From NCBI RefSeq assembly GCF_014698335.1, contig NZ_JACJSV010000001.1:62001-126000 (forward strand): a stretch of 64,000 nt of DNA. Direction: 5' to 3'. Below the pieces are notes generated by a model that saw only the letters and a list, made by a program, of their open reading frames with translations, did not search any database and was not told the DNA's origin. Each line of letters starts with the position of its first letter. Within the stretch, counting starts at the first letter, position 1. Position numbers and translations under genes: made by a program. Positions 1 through 6,096 of the stretch are shown here, piece by piece. The DNA is from Microcystis viridis FACHB-1342. GTDB taxonomy: Bacteria; Cyanobacteriota; Cyanobacteriia; Cyanobacteriales; Microcystaceae.

Positions 1-304
1 ATGGCGAGCGATTGTCTTTGATAAGGGCTGTTATATTGGTCAAGAAACTATCGCCCGTCTCAACACCTATAAAGGCGTAAAACAAAGACTTTGGGGCATA
101 AAACTCAGCCAACCCGTCCCCAGCAATACCCCGATTATTTTAGAAGCGCAAAAAGTCGGTTTACTCACCAGTGTGCTGGAGGATTTTGGCTTGGGTTATG
201 TGAAAACAAAAGCGGGAGGAGAGGGTTTAAAAGTACAAATCGGCGAGGCAACAGGAGAATTAATCCCCTTACCCTTCCTCTCTCACGAATACCCCTTTCA
301 GTGA
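1..304 (+). CDS. YgfZ/GcvT-type folate-binding protein, C-terminal part (cut by window start)
   Basis: The frame is open from base 2 to the TGA at 302-304. It carries the motif KGCYIGQET followed by IARLNTYKGVKQRLWG, the signature of YgfZ/COG0354 proteins, which are aminomethyltransferase (GcvT)-like and take part in folate-dependent Fe-S cluster maintenance. About 100 residues remain, covering the end of the GCV_T domain and the small C-terminal beta barrel, which ends SHEYPFQ. The N-terminal two thirds lie outside the window. Family assignment from the motif is confident; the substrate is not known from sequence. Confidence 0.85.
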   Translation, partial: WRAIVFDKGCYIGQETIARLNTYKGVKQRLWGIKLSQPVPSNTPIILEAQKVGLLTSVLEDFGLGYVKTKAGGEGLKVQIGEATGELIPLPFLSHEYPFQ

Positions 305-360
305 ACAGTAATCAGTAAACAGTGATCAGTAATCAGTAATCAGTAATCAGTGACCAATCA
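301..360. repeat. Heptamer repeat (AGTAATC)n, degenerate
   Basis: Directly after the YgfZ stop, the 7-bp unit AGTAATC and variants (AGTGATC, AGTAAAC) are repeated in tandem. This matches the short tandemly repeated repetitive (STRR) heptamers known from cyanobacterial intergenic DNA. No gene is seen in it. Confidence 0.8.
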
Positions 361-391
361 CTAATCAATGATAACTGATAACTCACATCTT

Positions 392-498
392 ATAAGTAGT
401 TGTGCAAAATTAATTTATTGGTTAGGATAGGCAAAAGGCAGGAGGCAAAAGGCAAAAGCTTTATCGAAATGTGTAATTAATTTTGCTTAGATACTTAA
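392..498. mobile_element. MITE-like element, family A, copy 1
   Basis: A 107-bp non-coding unit is bounded by imperfect inverted repeats of 24 bp (392-415 and 475-498, 19 of 24 matching), with a perfectly conserved inner half GCAAAATTAATT. The interior has a short GGCAAAA heptamer array and AAGCTTTATCGAAATGTGT. A second copy with the same ends and interior lies at 56048-56154. The structure (short, no ORF, terminal inverted repeats, inserted between heptamer arrays) is that of a MITE. The mobilising transposase is unknown. Confidence 0.7.
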
Positions 499-638
499 CT
501 AATAACTAATAACTAATAACTAATAACTAATAACTAATAACTGATAACTGATAACTGATAACTGATAACTGATAACTAATAACTGATAACTGATAACTGA
601 TAACTGATAACTGATAACTGATAACTGATAACTGATAA
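497..638. repeat. Heptamer array (AACTAAT)n then (AACTGAT)n
   Basis: About 140 bp consist of the 7-bp unit AACTAAT repeated about six times, then AACTGAT repeated about a dozen times with one reversion to AACTAAT. The array fills the space between MITE copy 1 and the nadE stop codon. It has no coding potential. The block-wise change of unit suggests expansion by slippage from a point mutation. Confidence 0.9.
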
Positions 639-643
639 CCCCC

Positions 644-2302
644 CTAACCCCAACGACTAGCGATAGGCATTCGCCAACCAGTGCCAAAAGCGCGATCGCT
701 AATTTTTAGACCAGGAGGGGCTTGTTTGCGCTTAAATTCGGCATTTTTAACTAATTTAATCACTTTCTGCACAATTTCAGCCTCAAAGCCGGCGGCGATA
801 ATTTGTTCGGCGGATTGATGGCGATCGATTAATAGTGCTAAAATAGCATCTAAAATCTCGTAGGGAGGTAAAGAATCTTGATCCTTCTGATTGGGTTTTA
901 ATTCAGCACTAGGAGCTTTATTAATCACATTGAGGGGAAGAATTTCCCCGTGCCGATTTAACCAGCGACAGAGGGAATAAACACGGGTTTTCGGCACATC
1001 AGCAATCACTGCTAAACCACCATTCATATCACCGTAAAGGGTGCAATATCCCACCGCCATTTCTGATTTATTGCCAGTGGATAATAGTAAATGACCGAAT
1101 TTATTAGAGAGGGCCATTAATAAATTACCGCGAATGCGTGACTGAAGATTTTCTTCAGCAATACCGAAATCAGTCCCAGCGAAAAGCCGCTCTAAAAGTT
1201 GATCATAAGCAGTCATAATTTCTTTAATTGCTAACTTCTCACTTTTGATACCTAAATTATTAACTAAAGCCACTGCATCGCTAATGGAATGGTCGGAACT
1301 ATAGGGAGAAGGCATCATCACAGCGAGAACATTTTCTTTACCTAATGCGTCGCTGGCAATAGCGGCAACTAAACTGGAATCAATGCCACCACTCAAGCCG
1401 AAAATTACCCGTTTAAAACCGCATTTCTGCACATAATCTCGCACTCCTAAGACTAAAGCTCGATAAATTTCCTCATCTTCATCGACAGGTAAAGGATGAA
1501 TAACTGCGGGTAACAAATCCTGATTAAACTCGATCAACTCTAGGCTAGAAGTAAATGCTTGGGCGCGATAAATCACTTCTCCTTGTCGGTTAAAAGCCAC
1601 GCTGTCACCATCAAAAATTAAATCATCATTACCTCCCACTTGATTGACATAAACTATAGGTAAATTATATCTAGTGGCACTATGGGATAATAAAGATTCT
1701 CGCAATTTTTGCTTACCGACACTGTAGGGAGAAGCGGAAAGATTAACGATTAAATCCACTCCTAAATTAGCTAAATCGGCGATGGGATTAACCGCGTATT
1801 GACGCTGACCCCAAAATTGTTCATCATTCCAAACATCTTCACAGATAGTTACCCCAATTTTTACATTATTTTCTGTTAGTTGAAAATATTGACTTTCTTT
1901 CCCAGAAGCAAAGTAACGATCCTCATCAAAAACATCGTAGGTAGGCAATAAACGTTTAGTAAAAATTTGTTTGATTTCTTGACTTTTTAACAAAGCTATG
2001 CTATTAAATAACGGCTTTTCTCCTCTGACCGTTGCCGAGGGATTTTTTTCGACAAAACCAACTAAGACGGCTAATTTTTCTGGTAATTGTTGGGACAATA
2101 ATTGCAATTGTTGAGACATTTTCTCCACAAAACCCAGATTTAATAACAAGTCTCTGGGAGGATAACCACAGAGGGATAATTCCGGAGTTAAAAGTAATTC
2201 TGCTCCCTGATTAAATGCTGTTTGAGCGGCCTCTAAAACTCTTTGGGCATTTCCTTCGATATCTCCAACAATGGGATTTAATTGAGCGATAGCAATTCTC
2301 AT
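644..2302 (-). CDS. nadE: Glutamine-dependent NAD+ synthetase
   Basis: Converts nicotinate adenine dinucleotide to NAD+ using ATP and ammonia released from glutamine, the last step of NAD synthesis in the cytosol. The 552 residues comprise an N-terminal nitrilase-type glutaminase domain (about 1-265) with the expected triad Glu41, Lys116 and Cys154 (in TICEDVW), and a C-terminal synthetase domain with the PP-loop motif SGGIDSS at 304-310. Length is normal for bacterial two-domain NadE. It is the third gene of a minus-strand operon with nadD and an NrtR-like regulator, 12 bp downstream of the latter. Downstream lies only repeat DNA. Confidence 0.96.
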   Translation of the reverse strand: MRIAIAQLNPIVGDIEGNAQRVLEAAQTAFNQGAELLLTPELSLCGYPPRDLLLNLGFVEKMSQQLQLLSQQLPEKLAVLVGFVEKNPSATVRGEKPLFNSIALLKSQEIKQIFTKRLLPTYDVFDEDRYFASGKESQYFQLTENNVKIGVTICEDVWNDEQFWGQRQYAVNPIADLANLGVDLIVNLSASPYSVGKQKLRESLLSHSATRYNLPIVYVNQVGGNDDLIFDGDSVAFNRQGEVIYRAQAFTSSLELIEFNQDLLPAVIHPLPVDEDEEIYRALVLGVRDYVQKCGFKRVIFGLSGGIDSSLVAAIASDALGKENVLAVMMPSPYSSDHSISDAVALVNNLGIKSEKLAIKEIMTAYDQLLERLFAGTDFGIAEENLQSRIRGNLLMALSNKFGHLLLSTGNKSEMAVGYCTLYGDMNGGLAVIADVPKTRVYSLCRWLNRHGEILPLNVINKAPSAELKPNQKDQDSLPPYEILDAILALLIDRHQSAEQIIAAGFEAEIVQKVIKLVKNAEFKRKQAPPGLKISDRAFGTGWRMPIASRWG

Positions 2303-2314
2303 GTTTTTTCCTAT

Positions 2315-3043
2315 TTAAACAAAAACTAACGGTTGCTCTTTAAAGGGAGCAAAAGCTTTTTCATCAAAGCGATACAAACTAGCGGGACGACCGGCACCAC
2401 GAGAGACTTTTAACCCCATATCCTTGAGAAATCCTAATTTCAATAGCCGATTTCTGAAGTTAGAATAATCACTAAAATTTTTACCTAAAATTGTCTCATA
2501 AAATTGATAAAGATCATTTAAAGTAAATAATTCTGGTAAAACCTCAAAAGCGACGGGACTATATTCTACTTTATTGCGTAATCTTCGCCAGCCATATTCC
2601 AAAATTTGACCGTGATTAAAGGCTAAATCTGGCACTTTATCAATCATATACCAAGTGATATTATAATCCCGTTCAGTGATTAACTTTGCTTCTTCAAACC
2701 GCACTAAAGCGAAGTAACTCACCGATAGATAACGTTCCCTAAAACTCTCGGCCGCTGCTGGAGAATCTCCCTCTGGACTGCCAAAAGTATATAACTGTTC
2801 CAGATAGAGATTATTGACGCTAATTTTCTCGGCTAAAATTCGATAGGCTGCCGTTTCCAGTGATTCCCCATTTCTCACTAAAGTTCCGGGTAAACTCCAG
2901 TAATTACTAAAGGGTTCTTCCCGTCGTTTAATCAGAAGCACTAGCAGCCGATTTAATTGGGTATCAACGGAAAAGATCACGTTATCAACTCCGACTTTAA
3001 AATCAGCTAGAGATTTATTAACTAGGGTCTTTTGCGGTTTCAT
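2315..3043 (-). CDS. NrtR-like Nudix-family transcriptional regulator
   Basis: Residues 1-150 form a Nudix fold resembling ADP-ribose pyrophosphatase (LLIKRREEPFSNYWSLPG, then a Nudix-box region beginning LVRNGESLETAAYRIL). The box is degenerate: the expected catalytic REXXEE core is not seen, as in regulators of this type. Residues 150-242 look like a winged helix (NDLYQFYETILG...RNRLLKLGFL...GRPASLYRF), as in NrtR repressors of NAD metabolism, which sense ADP-ribose-type ligands. Its place between nadD and nadE, overlapping nadD by 4 bp, supports an NAD regulatory role. An enzymatic Nudix hydrolase is the alternative. Confidence 0.82.
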   Translation of the reverse strand: MKPQKTLVNKSLADFKVGVDNVIFSVDTQLNRLLVLLIKRREEPFSNYWSLPGTLVRNGESLETAAYRILAEKISVNNLYLEQLYTFGSPEGDSPAAAESFRERYLSVSYFALVRFEEAKLITERDYNITWYMIDKVPDLAFNHGQILEYGWRRLRNKVEYSPVAFEVLPELFTLNDLYQFYETILGKNFSDYSNFRNRLLKLGFLKDMGLKVSRGAGRPASLYRFDEKAFAPFKEQPLVFV

Positions 3044-3627
3044 GCGTAAAGTTTTTGACCTTCAATATAATCTTTAATCGGTGCGGGAACAGCCTGTTTA
3101 TCGCCTTTTTCTCGATAATCTGTTGAGGATACAGCCGGAGCAAATACATCGGCAATCAGACAATCACCCCCTAATGTTTGCAGTTGTTTAATATCATCTT
3201 GGTTAATAGGATATCCTGGACGGGGAATCACAAGAATTTTGACTTTTTCTAGTAATTCTTGGCTACGATACCAGTGCCTAATTTGTCCAGCTAAATCGGA
3301 ACCAATGACTAGGGTATATTCCTCCTGTTCTCCCCAAATTGCTCGCGCTTTTTCCACACTAATTAAGCTCCGTCGATCGCTTAATTCTCGTCGCAGTTGT
3401 ATATTATCCCTTGGGGGTCGAATATCCCGGATGAGCAAATTTAACATCCTCAGACGATGTTCGAGACTGGTTTGATGATTTTTAAAGGGATTATCGGCAG
3501 CCCAAACCGCAACGATATCGTACTGTTCCGATAACCATTTTAGTATGGCTTGATGACCGGCAGTAGGAGGATCGGCACTGGTTCCAAAAAGGGCAATTTT
3601 AAGCATAGGATTCAATTGCTTGCTCAC
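3040..3627 (-). CDS. nadD: Nicotinate-nucleotide adenylyltransferase
   Basis: Transfers AMP from ATP to nicotinate mononucleotide, giving NaAD, the substrate of the nearby nadE product. The nucleotidyltransferase signature GTSADPPTAGH lies at residues 15-25 (consensus GxFDPxHxGH), and the C-terminal VSSTDYR corresponds to the ISSTxIR motif. The 195-residue length is normal. The first Met is at 3627; a second Met eight codons in would also give a complete domain. It is the promoter-proximal gene of the NAD operon and its stop overlaps the start of the next gene as ATGA. Confidence 0.9.
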   Translation of the reverse strand: MSKQLNPMLKIALFGTSADPPTAGHQAILKWLSEQYDIVAVWAADNPFKNHQTSLEHRLRMLNLLIRDIRPPRDNIQLRRELSDRRSLISVEKARAIWGEQEEYTLVIGSDLAGQIRHWYRSQELLEKVKILVIPRPGYPINQDDIKQLQTLGGDCLIADVFAPAVSSTDYREKGDKQAVPAPIKDYIEGQKLYA

Positions 3628-3719
3628 TGAGGGATTAGTTTAAGTCTGCTCAAGCTTGGCAAAGATTAACTTCTCCCCATTATAGTTGATTTTACCAAAA
3701 TAGGGCAAGAGGATCAGTC

Positions 3720-4112
3720 ATCTCCTGCAAAAGTAAGTTATCGAGCCGCTATCGGGTCAAAATATCTAAAACCCCGGATAAATTCGACATAATTTTAGGT
3801 TTTATGAATAGGATAGTTAGGGACTTGCGCTTTGATAATGTACCTTTTGGGCGAACGCAGTTCGCCCCTACATTGTGGACAAAATCCGTTACTGTAGGGG
3901 CGCAATGCGCCCTCCGATCGATCAGGTTTGCTGATCACCCTAAGTAGGGGGAGAGCCTTCGAGGTGTTAGGGACTTGCGCTTTGATAATGTGCCATCTGG
4001 CTGGTCTGGTTCTTCTACAGAGCGATTTTCTGGCTGGGATATTATTCCTACGCAAGTCCCTTATCTCTTATCTTTTGTCTGCTACTGAAGATTTTTGATT
4101 CTTGCAGGAGAT
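3720..4112. mobile_element. Non-autonomous element with 11-bp terminal inverted repeats
   Basis: The ends ATCTCCTGCAA (3720-3730) and TTGCAGGAGAT (4102-4112) are perfect inverted repeats. Inside are a perfect 26-bp direct repeat (3816-3841 and 3966-3991, containing GGGACTTGCGC), an inverted partner CGCAAGTCCC at 4051-4060, and the palindromic block GCGAACGCAGTTCGC. No transposase is encoded, and the minus-strand frame across it (3795-4055) is a read-through of these repeats. It may be a MITE or IS remnant. No clear target duplication was seen. Confidence 0.5.
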
Positions 4113-4182
4113 ATTATTTTTTATAAAATTGGTGAACTAATTCTCAAACGTACTAACCCACAAACAGAAGGAGGCAAACCCA

Positions 4183-4623
4183 TTACGCTGCGCTATGACT
4201 CCCGTAGCACTTAGCGGCCCAAACCACTGGATCGATTTCTCCCTTTTGGAGTTTTTCTAGCGGGGTTGCTCCCTCTAAACGAATATCACCCGTAAGCAGA
4301 AAGAGCATTTGTGTCCAAGCACCATCTTCTTTTAAAACGGCTAACACTTGGTCTAAACCAGACAAAACTTTGCCATCAATAAATTGCCAAGCGGGATAAA
4401 CTAATTCCTCGTTGACAGATAAACCTAAGACCTGATGATTGAGCCTCATAGTTTCTAATTCCAAAGAACTACAGGCTAAAACACTACAAACCTCGGCGCT
4501 GGTTAAGGTTCCGCCTTGCTTGGATAGGAACCGCTTCTTCGCTTCTTCGCCTCGTTTAATGGCAGCTGCCAACGGAGGGGCCAAAGCTAAAGGAGATTGT
4601 GCTTTTTGTATGGATTCTAACAT
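4183..4623 (-). CDS. Xre/MbcA/ParS-type antitoxin-like protein (orphan)
   Basis: The 146 residues show an N-terminal helical HTH-like part (LTSAEVCSVLACSSLELETM, then LNHQVLGLSVNEELVYPAWQF) and a C-terminal part ending TPLEKLQKGEIDPVVWAAKCYG. This resembles the toxin-binding C-terminus of MbcA/ParS/Xre antitoxins, which normally pair with RES or related toxins. No RES gene is adjacent. The gene lies 2 bp downstream of a 78-residue ORF on the same strand, so the two are probably cotranscribed. Assignment rests on pattern only. Confidence 0.5.
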   Translation of the reverse strand: MLESIQKAQSPLALAPPLAAAIKRGEEAKKRFLSKQGGTLTSAEVCSVLACSSLELETMRLNHQVLGLSVNEELVYPAWQFIDGKVLSGLDQVLAVLKEDGAWTQMLFLLTGDIRLEGATPLEKLQKGEIDPVVWAAKCYGSHSAA

Positions 4624-4625
4624 TT

Positions 4626-4862
4626 TTAAGCAACCCTACCACCGTCAACAAGACCTGTATAAAACAAATATAAGTCTCCCTTCAAATGTTTAGTCTCTTG
4701 TATCAGCTTACTTTTATCGTCTGAATACCCAATAACCTTACCTTTCTCTGGCCAGCCATATTTGTCGCGACCAGTGATCTCTAAGACCACCCATTGATCG
4801 GGGTAATAGGATGAGACATCGGCTATACTCAAATCTTCTGTTTTGTGGCTAAGTGTCTTCAT
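4626..4862 (-). CDS. Small protein, DUF5678-like
   Basis: A 78-residue protein whose core (SSYYPDQWVVLEI...KGKVIGYSDDKSKLIQETKHL...LYLFYTG) resembles the short beta-alpha DUF5678 pattern of a Tyr-Pro-x-x-Trp-Val strand, a strand with Gly, a helix and a final strand. No function is established for that pattern. It is the first gene of a probable two-gene operon with the antitoxin-like gene 2 bp downstream. A toxin role in an unrecognised TA pair is possible but unproven. Confidence 0.5.
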   Translation of the reverse strand: MKTLSHKTEDLSIADVSSYYPDQWVVLEITGRDKYGWPEKGKVIGYSDDKSKLIQETKHLKGDLYLFYTGLVDGGRVA

Positions 4863-5132
4863 GGCTAAGGTGGCAGTTGATTTGATCAGGATCTTTGTTT
4901 TTGCCTAGTAGTGTTTTGCTCCTCGTGTCAGGAATCCCTAACATTATTAGCTTTACTCAATCTACCCTAATAAGCTAAGATGCGGGGATGATAATGATGA
5001 GTAAAGAGCCAGCACCCGCGAGGATGCTGGCCCTCTCCTAGCTTCGCATCATCGGGATTAGCCCTCTCAACAGCCCACCAGGAGACTTAAAAACCTTATT
5101 AGTGGACTAAGAAGCCAGGAGGTCAATCAATA
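4863..5132. other. Intergenic region with a small hairpin and possible leader ORF
   Basis: This spacer precedes the small ORF at 5133. It holds an inverted repeat CCAGCA/TGCTGG at about 5008-5029 inside a 15-codon frame opening at about 4994, and ends in AGGAGGT at 5117-5123. An attenuator or structured leader is conceivable, but no known RNA family was recognised. Confidence 0.3.
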
Positions 5133-5282
5133 ATGAAGAACTTACTCACTGTCATGCTCCTAAGCTCCCTTGCTTACGGCGTAGCTGTCGGGAAGATTCA
5201 TCCCTATGACTACGTTTTTATCTACACCATCAACGAACTAGCAAAACGTCAGGGTGGAGATAATAAAGACGGGAAGCGATAG
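5133..5282 (+). CDS. Small secreted or membrane peptide, 49 aa
   Basis: ATG at 5133 is preceded by a near-perfect Shine-Dalgarno AGGAGGT (5117-5123, 9-nt spacing), unusually strong for this window. The peptide begins with a hydrophobic stretch (MKNLLTVMLLSSLAYGVAVG) like a signal peptide or anchor and ends in a charged tail (RQGGDNKDGKR). It matches no family I recognise. The strong ribosome site and the leader-like N-terminus are the reasons for calling it. Confidence 0.55.
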   Translation: MKNLLTVMLLSSLAYGVAVGKIHPYDYVFIYTINELAKRQGGDNKDGKR

Positions 5283-5409
5283 GTAGAACGTTTATTTAAT
5301 TCAGGCTGGGCAGTGCGGCAACACTCGACCAGCTTTTTTGTACTGTTTTTTACTATCGCTCTATTTTCTTCAATGGTATCCACAATATAATCACTTACTG
5401 TAAGGATAT

Positions 5410-5495
5410 CAACCAATAAATATTGCCCATTTAAACCAACAAATATTGCCCATTTAAACCAATAATTGTTGCTATCATTAAACAATAATTGTTGG
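5410..5495. repeat. Iteron-like 23-bp direct repeats upstream of the PIN/pentapeptide operon
   Basis: Two near-identical 23-bp units at 5410-5432 and 5433-5455 share AATATTGCCCATTT. Two shorter degenerate units (5456-5479 and 5480-5495) follow, each carrying AATAATTGTTG. The array ends 43 bp before the ATG at 5538, where operators or iterons would be expected. It also overlaps a minus-strand frame (5249-5503) that I consider non-coding. Confidence 0.6.
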
Positions 5496-5537
5496 TACTC
5501 CATTTCAAAATATGCTAACTAGCTCGAAAATACAGCC

Positions 5538-6089
5538 ATGAAGACGCTCTCGTCAATGCCCCAAAACCTATCCGAAATGCCCCAAAACCTATCCGATGCC
5601 GAAAGGCAGGCAAGAAACTGTAATACAGCCATGAAGACGCTCTCGTCAATGCCCCCATCACTGTGTGATGCCCAAAAGCAGGCAAGAAACTGTGGTTTGG
5701 ATATACCCAAGCTAGAAGCTTTGTTGAAAGAAATCGAACCCCTATCTGAAAAGTACAAAATTATGTTCTATCTGGCGGCTACAGGGCTTTATTCCGCCGA
5801 TGATTTGGCTGAAAAGTTCAATCATAGCAGCGGCAAAAATCTAAACGCAGATTTCAACAGATATATAGGAGACAATCTTAAACCTTTCCTTGATTTACAT
5901 GAAAGTGATCGTCTGGGAATTACTTCCCTAAGAAGGATTCTCTTTAACAAGGGCTATCTTCCTGACATTAATGACGATGAATCAGTGGAAGTTTTGCCAA
6001 CACGCTACGCTGAAAATTCGCAATTAGAGGAGCCTTCTGCTTCGGACCCAATTATTGTTGATCAGAATACCACCAATCAAGGAGATTAA
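5538..6089 (+). CDS. Helical adaptor-like protein with duplicated N-terminus
   Basis: The 183-residue protein has no recognised family. Residues 1-52 contain two copies of a segment beginning MKTLSSMP and ending QARNC, created by a 93-bp in-frame duplication that includes the start codon (ATG at 5538 and 5631). Translation could begin at either; neither has a clear Shine-Dalgarno. The rest (EALLKEIEPLSEKYKIMFYLAATG...LRRILFNKGYL) looks all-alpha, and the last 35 residues are acidic and probably disordered. It ends 7 bp before the start of the large multidomain gene, so the pair is an operon. A small effector-associated partner is my inference. Confidence 0.65.
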   Translation: MKTLSSMPQNLSEMPQNLSDAERQARNCNTAMKTLSSMPPSLCDAQKQARNCGLDIPKLEALLKEIEPLSEKYKIMFYLAATGLYSADDLAEKFNHSSGKNLNADFNRYIGDNLKPFLDLHESDRLGITSLRRILFNKGYLPDINDDESVEVLPTRYAENSQLEEPSASDPIIVDQNTTNQGD

Positions 6090-6096
6090 TTTAAAA

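Noticed and set aside
497-638. CRISPR array
   Set aside because: The units are 7-bp tandem repeats without spacers, and no cas genes are present in the window.
3795-4055. Minus-strand frame across the 393-bp element
   Set aside because: Its sequence is a translation of repeated and palindromic DNA; low complexity and no family resemblance.
5249-5503. Minus-strand 84-codon frame
   Set aside because: It overlaps the better supported small ORF at 5133 and the 23-bp repeats, and shows no recognisable pattern.
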